Translations under genes and position numbers: made by a program
In this document: one piece after another, positions 8,772 to 17,249 of the stretch
Numbering within the stretch: position 1 is the stretch's first letter
Layout: each line of letters begins with the position of its first letter
Notes under the pieces: generated by a model
The model's input: only the letters and a program-made list of their open reading frames with translations
Databases searched by the model: none
Told to the model about the DNA's origin: nothing
Assembly: GCA_943912855.1 (NCBI GenBank)
Contig: CALTVC010000012.1
Coordinates: forward strand, 62,001-126,000
DNA from: an uncultured Flavobacterium sp.
GTDB taxonomy: Bacteria; Bacteroidota; Bacteroidia; Flavobacteriales; Flavobacteriaceae
DNA: 64,000 nt
Reading direction: 5' to 3'

Positions 8772-9470
8772 ATGGTCAACTTAAAAACAACCTTTACTTT
8801 TATCTTACTAATCATTACATCGTTCGCTTTTGCACAGGATAGCATTAACTTTAAAAAGCCTGTTGAATTAAAAGAAGTAATAATTTCGAATGACAAGAAA
8901 CCAAAGCTGACTAAAATTAAGTTTGGTAATCCAAAAAAGGCAATTCATATACCTGTGGCTGATTATCTTAAAAAACGTAGCCTGGCTTACTTAATTGATG
9001 ATTTACCGGAATGTACCTTAAACACAATTAAATTGTTTTTTGCAGATACCCGAATTTCTACGAAACCCGGAAAGCATTTATTTGAAAGTTATGTAATTAA
9101 CAAAACTGATTTCAATCTCTATCTTTACGAAAATGATAATGGAAAAATTGGTAGCCAAATTAATCCTGAGCCTATACTAGTTTCGGTTAAAGAATCAAAA
9201 AATGACAACATAAAGAATGTAATTATTGATGTAAGCAGTTTCAACATAACATCTAAAGCATTTTATTTGAAACTGGAAAAGATAACGCCAACCCCTTGCG
9301 ATGAGTGTTATTTCTACTTACCCATTCTTTACACAAGTGGAAAAAACCAGGTATTAGCAGAAGAAACAACACCTAAAAAGCCCATACCTGAAGGTATCAT
9401 AATTACTAATCCACGTGAAGGTAAAGCGCTCATTACAGAACTACAAGTGGTATTGGATAAGAACCAATAA
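8772..9470 (+). CDS. AT-rich exported protein of unknown function
   Basis: 232 residues with a clear signal peptide (MVNLKTTFTFILLIITSFAFAQ). No membrane helix follows. After the signal, VELKEVIISNDKKPK resembles the linker that precedes TonB plugs or carboxypeptidase-D-like regions, but no barrel follows. A CDEC motif lies near residue 177. Base composition is visibly AT-richer than the symporter upstream, and the gene is bracketed by two copies of the symporter 3' end, which suggests it was acquired. I do not recognise a family; periplasmic or surface location is inferred from the signal only. Confidence 0.75.
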   Translation: MVNLKTTFTFILLIITSFAFAQDSINFKKPVELKEVIISNDKKPKLTKIKFGNPKKAIHIPVADYLKKRSLAYLIDDLPECTLNTIKLFFADTRISTKPGKHLFESYVINKTDFNLYLYENDNGKIGSQINPEPILVSVKESKNDNIKNVIIDVSSFNITSKAFYLKLEKITPTPCDECYFYLPILYTSGKNQVLAEETTPKKPIPEGIIITNPREGKALITELQVVLDKNQ

Positions 9471-9475
9471 TCAGA

Positions 9476-9556
9476 AAAAGCGAGGGCGAAAATCCCGATA
9501 TTACGGCAACATTATCTGAAAATTAATTTTATTGGAAGTAAAATCGTTCAAAACAC
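9476..9556 (+). pseudogene. detached copy of the symporter 3' end
   Basis: Still encodes KSEGENPDITATLSEN followed by a stop, the C-terminal residues of the symporter ending at 8729 (last residue changed), but has no body or start. One mismatch over the first 46 bp shows a recent event. Downstream flank similarity is weaker. Confidence 0.88.
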
Positions 9557-9887
9557 CCCCACTATAACGTTATAGAAAGCTGTTAAACACACACTTTTTA
9601 ACAAAAATAAATAGTAGTCAGGCATAATACCGCTATTAATTTACAGCGAAAATGAGCTTTAAATGATTATTCAATAAAAATAACAGGGTTAAATTGCACG
9701 GATGATATTTTTATTACTTTAGTAAAAGATTTAAATACCATTTTAAAGTTCGCCAAAGACAAGGATGGCTACTTAAACGGGGTTAGTAACGAAGGGGAAC
9801 GATACTAAATACCACCCTGCTTAAGGAAACAACCGGATGATAGGCTGAAGGAATGATAAAATGCAAACAAGCAACTTTCTTCTTTTT
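9557..9887. other. gap without a supported gene; possible coding remnant
   Basis: AT-rich. A stop-free stretch at 9656-9808 reads ...DDIFITLVKDLNTILKFAKD and continues to ...GERY before a stop. It has protein-like composition but no start codon, so it could be a gene remnant that arrived with the neighbouring acquisition. Nothing else is recognised. Confidence 0.3.
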
Positions 9888-9916
9888 AAAGGCTCGTGGA
9901 TATCACGAGCCTTTTA
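9888..9916. terminator. bidirectional terminator hairpin
   Basis: AAAGGCTCGTG (9888-9898) pairs with CACGAGCCTTT (9904-9914), T-rich on the plus side. It sits just past the 3' end of the leftward MFS gene. Confidence 0.75.
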
Positions 9917-9929
9917 AATTTATGTTAGG

Positions 9930-11237
9930 TTATGCCTCTTTTTTATTGTCTTTATCTTCTGCGGTATGGTCGTCGTCAAAGCTGAATTTACGCAACTGTG
10001 GCGCGCTGAAAAACGTTATGGCTATAACCCCCAGCGTAAGGCATCCGCCGGTAACCACCGCACGTACCGTACCCAGCCAGTGTGCCATAACACCACTTTC
10101 AAAATCGCCAAGTTCGTTACTGGAACTTATAAATATGGTATTTACCGATGCTACCCTGCCCCGCATGTGGTCGGGCGTTACAAGCTGTAATATGGTACCG
10201 CGCACCACTACGCTCACGGCATCAAACATACCCGAAAGCAACAGCATAAACATGGACAAATAGAAATTGGTAGAAATACCGAATATAATAATGCTTAGCG
10301 CAAAGCCCGTTACGGCAAGGAACAGCTTCCTGCCCGGATTGGTCTTTAACGGCATAAATGCCAAAAGCCCAAGGGTTATCAATGAACCCACTCCCGGTGC
10401 CGACCTCAGCAACCCGAAGCCTACTTCATCTACGTGCAGGATTTCTTTTTGGTATACCGGCAGTAGCGCTATGGCACCACCAAACAGTACAGAGAACATA
10501 TCCAGCAACTGCGCACCGAGCAGTTCGGGGGTTTTTAGCACAAAGTGTATGCCCTGCGTAAGGCTCTTAAATATGGGTTCCTTCTGTTCTTTTTTAACCA
10601 ATGGTTTGGTCTTTATGTAAAGTATAGGAATTAATAGCAATATCTGCACTATGGTTACGGCAAGCATACCGGTTACCACGCCATCTATGGCTATCATAAC
10701 CCCGGCAGCAAGTGGCCCCATAACGCCACCAAGCTGTAGTGCCATACTGCTCCAGCTACTACCGTTGGCATATAGTTTCCTGTCTGAAACCACCAAGCCA
10801 AACAATGCAAACAACGATGGTCCCATAAACGAACGGATGACCCCACCTATAAATACAAGGGCATAAATAAGCCCCAGGGTAAGATCATGACCCAGTGTAG
10901 CATACGAAAACGGAGTGGTTAATGTAAACAGGCTTACCCCAAGTGCTATATATGAAATAACCGCTGTGAGTACCATTTTTCTTTTTTCGGAAAGGTCGAC
11001 GAAGTGACCCGCGAACAGTGAACAGCCTATGGCAGGTATAACCTCGGCAAGACCTACCATACCTAACGAGAGCTTATTGTTTGTAATATGGTACACCCAG
11101 TAGAATATGGTTGTACTCTGCATGTTCAGGGCAAAGAACAGCCCGAAACGCAGCGACATATACGCCAGGAATTCTTTATTTCGTAATACGGGGTTTTTAT
11201 CGTAAAAGCCGTTGGGAGCGGCCGTATCATTTTGCAT
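9930..11237 (-). CDS. MFS transporter (EntS-like exporter family)
   Basis: Twelve-helix inner-membrane transporter, 435 residues from the ATG at 11237 (MQNDTAAPNGFYDKNP). The frame opens seven codons earlier at 11258, so the start is uncertain. Features: LRFGLFFALNMQSTTIFYWV as helix 1, AGHFVDLSEKRK as the loop 2-3 motif, and in the second half PDHMRGRVASVNTIFI, a loop typical of the MFS_3/EntS group exporting siderophores or drugs. The C-terminus is charged. It stands alone with a terminator on its 3' side. Substrate unknown. Confidence 0.85.
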   Translation of the reverse strand: MQNDTAAPNGFYDKNPVLRNKEFLAYMSLRFGLFFALNMQSTTIFYWVYHITNNKLSLGMVGLAEVIPAIGCSLFAGHFVDLSEKRKMVLTAVISYIALGVSLFTLTTPFSYATLGHDLTLGLIYALVFIGGVIRSFMGPSLFALFGLVVSDRKLYANGSSWSSMALQLGGVMGPLAAGVMIAIDGVVTGMLAVTIVQILLLIPILYIKTKPLVKKEQKEPIFKSLTQGIHFVLKTPELLGAQLLDMFSVLFGGAIALLPVYQKEILHVDEVGFGLLRSAPGVGSLITLGLLAFMPLKTNPGRKLFLAVTGFALSIIIFGISTNFYLSMFMLLLSGMFDAVSVVVRGTILQLVTPDHMRGRVASVNTIFISSSNELGDFESGVMAHWLGTVRAVVTGGCLTLGVIAITFFSAPQLRKFSFDDDHTAEDKDNKKEA

Positions 11238-11354
11238 CGGATTTGATTTTGTGTACAAAGATAGGAGGCAAAGCGTTACAAAGGTTTAGGGATGGCTTAA
11301 GTTTTATCTGCAAAAAAACAGCCTGAGAAAGCATATCAGTGATTACTTAAAAAA

Positions 11355-11385
11355 AAGCCCGATAACTGCTACAGCTATCGGGCTT
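11355..11385 (-). terminator. terminator of the secreted hypothetical gene at 11408
   Basis: AAGCCCGATA (11355-11364) pairs with TATCGGGCTT (11376-11385); on the minus strand the hairpin is followed by a T-run (A-run at 11349-11356 on plus). Confidence 0.88.
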
Positions 11386-11407
11386 ATGATTTTTTATAAA
11401 ATGGAAC

Positions 11408-12307
11408 TTATTTACTAAGTACTTTAGCCAGTTTCTCTATATGGCTCTTAGAAACCTCACCCTTAATATCACCACCCAGCCCATACATAGTACTGCCATC
11501 TTCAGCATTTACTATATACTGCTCGTACGTAACATCACCGGGATTAAAAGCTCCCTGCATAGGCAGGCTTCTCACAAAGGCATAACGCGCATCGTGATTT
11601 ATAATGGCCTTTTCTATAGCATCTTTGCTACACAATTCGTACTCATATTTATAAATCGTGGCTATGTCTTTCTTAAGTTTTTCATTAGCCATGTCTTTAT
11701 TTATAATCAATATTTTGTTTTTAATCGCTGGTGTCCTGGCATCAATCTCTGCTACAATATCTTTTCTTGATTTATCTTTCAGCCTTAAATCAAAATAATC
11801 AAGCGCTAGCTGTATTGTATACGTAATGTCTCCCTCTGTAGGGTTAGGATCACGGATAACCGTAGTAAATACCGGCATTAATTTTTCAGACAGACCTATC
11901 ATAAGGCTGTATTGTCTTGCTGCCTTACCAAACTTTGTACCTCCACGCAGGTTATGCATTTCGGGTGCAAAGTAAGCAAACGGTGTACCTGTACCTTTTT
12001 TACTGGCTTGTTTAAGACTGTCAAAACTTGCCTTGTACACGTATTTAATTTCTTTGCTAAACTTCCAGTTTTTGGTAAAAGCTTCTCTGGCACCATCGTT
12101 ATATTCTTCAATGGCCTGCTGGTATGCCTTTAGTTCATCGGGCTTGTTTTTAAGTTCTTCTAGTGTTTCTTTCTCCTCTGATTTTAAAACCACAAACATT
12201 GTCCTGTTTGCTACTGTTTTAATATCTTCCGGTTTACCCATGCCCATTTGGGCAAATAATGTATTGCCCGCTATGCAGAACAATACAAGTACAAAATACT
12301 TCTTCAT
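11408..12307 (-). CDS. exported hypothetical protein
   Basis: 299 residues with signal peptide MKKYFVLVLFCIAGNTLFAQ. The mature part is soluble, largely helical and rich in charged residues (KSEEKETLEELKNKPDELKA near residue 42), with no lipobox, membrane helix or T9SS C-terminal signal, so a periplasmic location is inferred. I do not recognise a characterised family. It is monocistronic with its own terminator. Confidence 0.75.
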   Translation of the reverse strand: MKKYFVLVLFCIAGNTLFAQMGMGKPEDIKTVANRTMFVVLKSEEKETLEELKNKPDELKAYQQAIEEYNDGAREAFTKNWKFSKEIKYVYKASFDSLKQASKKGTGTPFAYFAPEMHNLRGGTKFGKAARQYSLMIGLSEKLMPVFTTVIRDPNPTEGDITYTIQLALDYFDLRLKDKSRKDIVAEIDARTPAIKNKILIINKDMANEKLKKDIATIYKYEYELCSKDAIEKAIINHDARYAFVRSLPMQGAFNPGDVTYEQYIVNAEDGSTMYGLGGDIKGEVSKSHIEKLAKVLSK

Positions 12308-12568
12308 TATGGTTGATTAAATTTCGGCAAAACTATAAAATTTGCATTCACATAATCAATCTGCTAAAAAATATTTTAGGCAGATGACAGATATAAATAA
12401 AGACGGATTAGATAGGGTTTAAGTTTTCTCCCACTCCACCTGTGTGCACCCGACCGAAAGAGGGGAATAGTAGCATTTAAACAGCAGAATAACATCCAGG
12501 ATGACGCTGATTTACTTCGGCTGTTCGGGCAAACAACCACAACCCAAAAACTACAAACCACTAACCTA
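12308..12568. other. intergenic region, nothing recognised
   Basis: 261 bp between two leftward genes. No credible open frame, tRNA or strong hairpin was seen apart from a short A/T-rich stretch near 12370. It presumably holds the promoter of the gene ending at 12307. Confidence 0.4.
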
Positions 12569-14032
12569 TCAACCGCCACTTTTAAGCCTGTCCAGAAGCA
12601 CCTGCAGTTTTACCGTAGCAAAACCCGAACTATGGTCGCTTAGCCCGTATGGAATAATAAGGTCGTCGTTATGGATAATAGAACCGCAACTGTATACCAC
12701 GTTTGGCACATAGCCCTCACGTTCATCCGGATTAGGAATGATGAGCGGGTCTTTAAGGCGACCAATTTCTATAGACGGGTCGTTAATATCCAGCAATGAA
12801 GCGCCAATGCTGTACTTACGCATGCTGCCTACCGAGTGGGTAATGATAAGCCATCCGCAGTCGGTTTCTATAGGCGAGCCACAGTTACCTATCTGCACAA
12901 ATTCCCACGGGAACTCAGGTGCCTGAATTTTAATCGGGTCGTCCCATTCGTTTATGTGGTCGCTATACATAAGGTAGTTGTTCCAGCCGTCTATACGGCT
13001 GAGCATGGCATATTTGCCGTTTATTTTTCTTGGGAACAGCGCGAGGTTTTTATTTTTTGCTCCGGCACCGTTTAGTGGGCTGGTCTTAAATTCGTAAAAG
13101 TCGTATGTCTTCAACAGCTTTGGCATAATGTGGCTCCCGTCGTAGGCGGTATAGGTAGCATAGTAGGCTACTTTTCCGTTTTCATCGGTAAACTTTACAA
13201 AGCGTGCATCTTCTATCCCCTTGCTTTCAAAATCAGAAATCGGAAAAATCACACGGTCGCTAATATCCGTATCACGGCTAAAGGTAATACGGCGGTAGCT
13301 GTCGCTCAGGGCTAATATTTGGGTAAGATCACGAAGGGTTTCAGGGTCGGTTATCTTCTCGCGGGCTTCATTAACCACACGCTTCAGGTGATCGTAATCA
13401 AAACGGTCTTCCAGTTTTTCGGTAACCATATCCAGAAACTGCTCGCTAATGTCAGCCTCACGGGCTTTGGTAAGGAACAGCCTTTTGTTATATACAAGAT
13501 TATGAACTTTCTCTGCCTCGTCTATGTAATTACCCGCCGGGATTACAGTTATATTACTAACCGAGTCTATAATGGCACGGCGAAACACCACCGAACTCAC
13601 GTGCCCCTCGCCTACCGCACGGAAACTGATAATCACGCGCAGCTGGCCTTCCTCCAGGTTGGTCTGGTCCGGGTCAGGTACTATGCTCGGGTTAAAAAAC
13701 GCAGCCGACTCTATAGAATACTCGTGTGTAAAGTATGACCCTATGAGCAGTTTACAATCTTCATCAAGGGTTTTAAACGAATACCCCGCGGCTTCTATAT
13801 AGTACTTTACCCGCTCGCAGTTGTGCAGGAGCTTTCGGGTTATGTTACGGTGTCTTTTAGAAAAGTCCTGCAACAGGGGTGAAATAAGCGACCACACCTC
13901 GGCATTGTCCAGCGCCATTATTTTCTTTATGAGCTCTACGGCACGTTCTTCGCCATTAAAAAAGAAACGGGCTATTACACGTTTAGTATCCGGAAGTACT
14001 TTTACGGGTTTTCGTTCTACGGTAAGTCTCAT
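12569..14032 (-). CDS. glycoside hydrolase/phosphorylase family 130 protein
   Basis: 487 residues. Family GH130 enzymes phosphorolyse or hydrolyse beta-mannosidic linkages. The N-terminal 130 residues (FSKRHRNITRKLLHNCERV) form the helical extension of the longer GH130 members. The five-bladed propeller follows, with FESKGIEDARFVKF near residue 260, PRKINGKYAMLSRIDG, and GCGW/GSMRKYSIGASLLD near the substrate site. Glycosyltransferases often accompany this subtype but none is adjacent here. Phosphorylase versus hydrolase cannot be decided. No signal peptide, so cytoplasmic. Confidence 0.85.
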   Translation of the reverse strand: MRLTVERKPVKVLPDTKRVIARFFFNGEERAVELIKKIMALDNAEVWSLISPLLQDFSKRHRNITRKLLHNCERVKYYIEAAGYSFKTLDEDCKLLIGSYFTHEYSIESAAFFNPSIVPDPDQTNLEEGQLRVIISFRAVGEGHVSSVVFRRAIIDSVSNITVIPAGNYIDEAEKVHNLVYNKRLFLTKAREADISEQFLDMVTEKLEDRFDYDHLKRVVNEAREKITDPETLRDLTQILALSDSYRRITFSRDTDISDRVIFPISDFESKGIEDARFVKFTDENGKVAYYATYTAYDGSHIMPKLLKTYDFYEFKTSPLNGAGAKNKNLALFPRKINGKYAMLSRIDGWNNYLMYSDHINEWDDPIKIQAPEFPWEFVQIGNCGSPIETDCGWLIITHSVGSMRKYSIGASLLDINDPSIEIGRLKDPLIIPNPDEREGYVPNVVYSCGSIIHNDDLIIPYGLSDHSSGFATVKLQVLLDRLKSGG

Positions 14033-14241
14033 ACTTGTTGTGTTTTTCGGGTTCAGATGTTTTGTAAGAAATATTGTAACCCCTAAAATACGAATATATT
14101 AGCATACCGAAATGCTAAAAAAAAGTGAAAAAATACTACAAGCGCCCATAAACAGGGCAAATGTTATTTCACATACCTTTAATGCAAACTGCGCAAAATA
14201 TGGGGTAACTTTAAGGTTGCAATCCTTAAACTGTTTACGCC

Positions 14242-14814
14242 ATGAGAAAACTAATCGTACAACAATGGATTTCTGCCGATGGTTTCGCCACAGACAGCCA
14301 CGGCACCACGTCGTTTTTTGAGTCGCCCAAATACAATGAAGGGTGGCAACAGGACGAACTGGAACTCTTTAAGAATATCGACCTGATTATTCTAGGTGCC
14401 AATACCTATAAGATGTTTGTAGACTACTGGCCCGATGCAAAACCCGAAGAAGAGGCCGTAGCCCCGTTTATAAACTCAACAAAAAAACTGGTATTTTCAC
14501 GTTCGCTACACAAAGCTCCCTGGGGAAGCTGGGAACCCGCCGAAGTATCTGACGACAATGCCGTTCGGCATATAAAACACCTTAAAGAAACAGCCGGGAA
14601 AGACATGATACTGCGGGGTAGCCTGAGCCTCTGTAAGGCTTTGGCACATAAAAACCTGCCCGACGAATACCACCTTACCATAGCACCCGCGTTTGTGGGC
14701 AGTGGCAGGCATTTCCTGCCCGATGACGAGGAGTGGAATGATATGGAACTCATAAGCAGCAAAGCCTACCCCAGTGGCGTAGTGTGTATTGTGTACAAGC
14801 CTCGTGCAAAGTGA
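14242..14814 (+). CDS. dihydrofolate reductase-like (RibD C-terminal fold) protein
   Basis: 190 residues, cytoplasmic. MRKLIVQQWISADGFATDSHG is the N-terminal strand and Gly-rich turn of the RibD-C/YwjB group. IILGANTYKMFVDYW and DMILRGSLSLCKAL fit the NADPH-binding strands. It is not a classical folA, as the usual substrate Asp/Glu context is absent. The reductase substrate is unknown. It ends 39 bp before the purK start, so readthrough into purK is possible, but a promoter-like box lies between them. Confidence 0.82.
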   Translation: MRKLIVQQWISADGFATDSHGTTSFFESPKYNEGWQQDELELFKNIDLIILGANTYKMFVDYWPDAKPEEEAVAPFINSTKKLVFSRSLHKAPWGSWEPAEVSDDNAVRHIKHLKETAGKDMILRGSLSLCKALAHKNLPDEYHLTIAPAFVGSGRHFLPDDEEWNDMELISSKAYPSGVVCIVYKPRAK

Positions 14815-14824
14815 TAAATTTGAG

Positions 14825-14832
14825 TATCTTTG
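14825..14832 (+). promoter_or_regulatory. -7 box of purK
   Basis: TATCTTTG matches TAnnTTTG and lies 22 bp before ATG 14854. It supports that start over the TTG at 14830, which would lie inside the promoter. Confidence 0.55.
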
Positions 14833-14853
14833 CACCCAAACAACAACACAATA

Positions 14854-16008
14854 ATGAACTACTTTTCTTCCGGATTTAAACTGGGCATACTGGGCGGCGG
14901 ACAACTGGGCAAGATGCTGCTTACCGAAACCCGTAAATTTGACATTCAAACGTATGTGCTTGACCCATCGGCTGAAGCACCGTGCAAAATAGGCAGCAAT
15001 GTTTTTGTACAGGGTAGCCTTATGGATTTTGATACCGTATACAACTTTGGCAAACAGGTAGACGTGCTTACCTTTGAGATAGAGCTTGTAAATATTGAAG
15101 CCCTTGAAAAACTGGAAGCCGAGGGCGTTAAGGTATATCCTTCGCCAAAAACCCTGAAACAGATACAGAACAAAGGCGCGCAAAAAGATTTTTACACCGC
15201 CCACAACATACCTACCGCTCCTTACAAACGCTTCGAAAGTACTACCCAACTTAAGGCTGCTGCCGAAGCGGGCGAATTCTCTTACCCCTTCATCTGGAAA
15301 AGTACCGAAGGTGGTTACGATGGTAACGGCGTGAAGGTAATCCGCAGTGTAGAAAGTTTTAACGGACTTGCCGATGTACAGTGCATAGCCGAGGAAATGA
15401 TTGCCTTTAAAAACGAACTTGCCGTTATTGTAACGCGCAACCCTCAGGGCGAAATTAAAACCTACCCTGTTGTAGAAATGGAGTTCCACCCGGAAGCAAA
15501 CCAGGTAGAGTACGTGATTTGCCCTGCCCGTATAGACGATGCCGTTGCTGACAAGGCACGTGCCATAGCCTTAAACGTTTCGGAAGCGTTTAACCATGTA
15601 GGCCTGCTTGCGGTAGAAATGTTCCAGACGCAGGACGATGAAATCCTGGTTAATGAGGTTGCCCCAAGGCCGCACAACAGCGGACACTATTCTATAGAAG
15701 CGAGCTACACCAGCCAGTTTGAACAGCACCTGCGCGCAATACTGAGCCTTCCGCTTGGCAATACCGACAGTAAGGTGGCCGGCATTATGGTAAACCTTGT
15801 AGGAGCTGAAGGTTACAGCGGTAACGTAGTGTACGAAAACATAGAGAAGATACTGGGCAAAGACGGTGTTACCCCACATATTTACGGTAAAAAGGAAACA
15901 CGTCCGTTCCGTAAAATGGGACACGTAACTATAGTAAACAGCGACATAACCGAAGCCCGAAGAATAGCCGAAGAAGTTAAGAACACGATTAGGGTAATTA
16001 GTAATTAG
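14854..16008 (+). CDS. purK: 5-(carboxyamino)imidazole ribonucleotide synthase
   Basis: ATP-grasp enzyme of de novo purine synthesis that carboxylates AIR to N5-CAIR. It has 384 residues from ATG 14854; a TTG eight codons earlier is open but overlaps the promoter box. Seen: GILGGGQLGKML at the N-terminus, PFIWKSTEGGYDGNGVKVI (ATP-grasp loop near residue 145), and NEVAPRPHNSGHYSIEA with the metal-binding residues near residue 270. The product is used by PurE, encoded 102 bp downstream. Cytoplasmic. Confidence 0.96.
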   Translation: MNYFSSGFKLGILGGGQLGKMLLTETRKFDIQTYVLDPSAEAPCKIGSNVFVQGSLMDFDTVYNFGKQVDVLTFEIELVNIEALEKLEAEGVKVYPSPKTLKQIQNKGAQKDFYTAHNIPTAPYKRFESTTQLKAAAEAGEFSYPFIWKSTEGGYDGNGVKVIRSVESFNGLADVQCIAEEMIAFKNELAVIVTRNPQGEIKTYPVVEMEFHPEANQVEYVICPARIDDAVADKARAIALNVSEAFNHVGLLAVEMFQTQDDEILVNEVAPRPHNSGHYSIEASYTSQFEQHLRAILSLPLGNTDSKVAGIMVNLVGAEGYSGNVVYENIEKILGKDGVTPHIYGKKETRPFRKMGHVTIVNSDITEARRIAEEVKNTIRVISN

Positions 16009-16053
16009 GTTATGCGGTGATTCGGTTATTTGTTAATTCGATGCCACTCTACC

Positions 16054-16101
16054 CAGAACCTGAAACCTGAAACTTTAAACCTGAAACTTTAAACCTGAAA
16101 C
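16054..16101. repeat. tandem CCTGAAACTTTAAA words between purK and purE
   Basis: A degenerate array of AACCTGAAAC and CTGAAACTTTAAAC (14-bp unit), about three copies, fills the gap just before purE. Confidence 0.75.
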
Positions 16102-16110
16102 AAAAGAATT

Positions 16111-16593
16111 ATGAAAATAGGAATCATCATGGGCAGCATATCGGACATGCCGGTAATGCAGGATGCCATAGACATATTAAAAGAATTTGGTATAGAAACA
16201 GAGGTTGACATTGTGTCGGCTCACCGTACCCCGGAAAAGCTGTTTGAATACAGCACTACCGCTCATACCCGTGGTATTAATGTAATCATAGCAGGTGCCG
16301 GCGGTGCAGCCCATCTGCCGGGCATGGTAGCCAGCATGAGTCCGCTACCTGTTATTGGCGTACCGGTAAAATCAAGCAACAGCATAGACGGATGGGACAG
16401 CGTGCTTTCTATCCTGCAAATGCCGGGTGGTGTACCTGTAGCTACCGTAGCACTAAACGGTGCCAAAAACGCAGGCATACTTGCAGCGCAAATTTTAGGA
16501 AGCCATGACAAGCTGGTACAGGCAAAAATCATAGCCTACAAACTAAGCCTTAAAGAAGCGGTAAATAAAGCTTCAGACAGCCTGAAGAAATAA
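16111..16593 (+). CDS. purE: N5-carboxyaminoimidazole ribonucleotide mutase
   Basis: Moves the carboxyl group of N5-CAIR to give CAIR, the step after PurK. 160 residues, the usual class I size. The active-site signature is present: GIIMGSISDMPVMQDA near residue 4, SAHRTPEKLFEY with the catalytic His near residue 40, and IAGAGGAAHLPGMVA near residue 67. It follows purK in the same direction and ends in a clear terminator. Confidence 0.97.
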   Translation: MKIGIIMGSISDMPVMQDAIDILKEFGIETEVDIVSAHRTPEKLFEYSTTAHTRGINVIIAGAGGAAHLPGMVASMSPLPVIGVPVKSSNSIDGWDSVLSILQMPGGVPVATVALNGAKNAGILAAQILGSHDKLVQAKIIAYKLSLKEAVNKASDSLKK

Positions 16594-16596
16594 TAC

Positions 16597-16625
16597 AAAG
16601 CCAGCCCGAAAGGGTTGGCTTTTTT
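16597..16625 (+). terminator. purE terminator
   Basis: AAAGCCAGCCC pairs with GGGTTGGCTTT around a GAAA loop, with one G-T pair, followed by a T-run. Confidence 0.9.
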
Positions 16626-16670
16626 GTTGGATGCCAAAATGTCTTCCACCTGCATTAGGAATAGTTTTTG

Positions 16671-16678
16671 TATATTTG
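16671..16678 (+). promoter_or_regulatory. -7 box of the toxin-antitoxin pair
   Basis: TATATTTG, 20 bp before the antitoxin ATG at 16698, fits TAnnTTTG. Confidence 0.5.
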
Positions 16679-16697
16679 AGAGTATAAAGATTGTTTT

Positions 16698-16934
16698 ATG
16701 GATATTCAGGCTACAAAAATAAAGCTCGCTAAGATGATTCTCGAAACCGAGGACATATCGCTTATTGAAAAAATGGATGCTTTAGCAAATACTGAAACAT
16801 CCGATTTTTATGATGATTTTACGGAAGACCAAAAACTTGAAATCCAATACGGCATTGAACAATTGGATAAAGGTGAAAGCATGACTTGGGAAGAATTCAG
16901 GGCTAAACGAAAAAACCGTAATGTACAACACTAG
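16698..16934 (+). CDS. putative antitoxin (addiction-module, ParD/RelB-like)
   Basis: 78 residues, acidic, without a membrane segment. An N-terminal helical half (ATKIKLAKMILETEDISLIE) is followed by a flexible acidic C-terminus ending WEEFRAKRKNR. This layout matches the unstable antitoxins paired with RelE/ParE toxins in Bacteroidota, where the C-terminus wraps the toxin. It overlaps the toxin gene by 14 bp, so the two are translationally coupled. Autoregulation would be expected, but no clear operator palindrome was found. Confidence 0.8.
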   Translation: MDIQATKIKLAKMILETEDISLIEKMDALANTETSDFYDDFTEDQKLEIQYGIEQLDKGESMTWEEFRAKRKNRNVQH

Positions 16935-17241
16935 GCTTTCGGGATTAGCTACGACCAAACTTGACAATTTACTGGACTATCTGGAAGAAGAATGGTCAGA
17001 AAATGTCGCAAATGCTTTTGAAGAAACGTTTGCTGAAAAATTACAACAGATAGCCCATTTCCCGGATAGCTGTATACAATCAAAACGCTTTTACAACCTA
17101 CACCTGTGTATTGTTACCAAACAAACTTCATTCTTATATCGTATTAATAATAATGAAATTGAAGTGATAACCGTTTTTGACAATCGCAGCAGTTTTAAAT
17201 CGATAACTAAAGAGATACGCAAATATTACGGACGTATCTGA
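16921..17241 (+). CDS. RelE/ParE-family toxin
   Basis: 106 residues. Family toxins cut ribosome-bound mRNA (RelE) or poison gyrase (ParE). The fold elements are visible: the helical hairpin LDNLLDYLEEEWSENVANAF, then a beta sheet with LHLCIVTKQTSFLYRINNNEIEVITVFDNR. The latter resembles ParE-type toxins, including the late xVFDNRS segment. It ends eight bases before dcp, so the module is wedged between purE and dcp. Target not determinable. Confidence 0.82.
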   Translation: MYNTRLSGLATTKLDNLLDYLEEEWSENVANAFEETFAEKLQQIAHFPDSCIQSKRFYNLHLCIVTKQTSFLYRINNNEIEVITVFDNRSSFKSITKEIRKYYGRI

Positions 17242-17249
17242 TACATACT

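Noticed and set aside
12308..12568. tRNA or small RNA between the secreted hypothetical and GH130 genes
   Set aside because: No cloverleaf, CCA end or strong terminator hairpin found by eye.
14112..14321. 69-residue open frame overlapping the DHFR-like gene
   Set aside because: It overlaps the start of the well-supported gene in another frame and lacks any conserved feature.
16054..16101. CRISPR-like array
   Set aside because: The units are directly abutting 14-bp words without spacers; no cas gene is nearby. No CRISPR array is present in the window.
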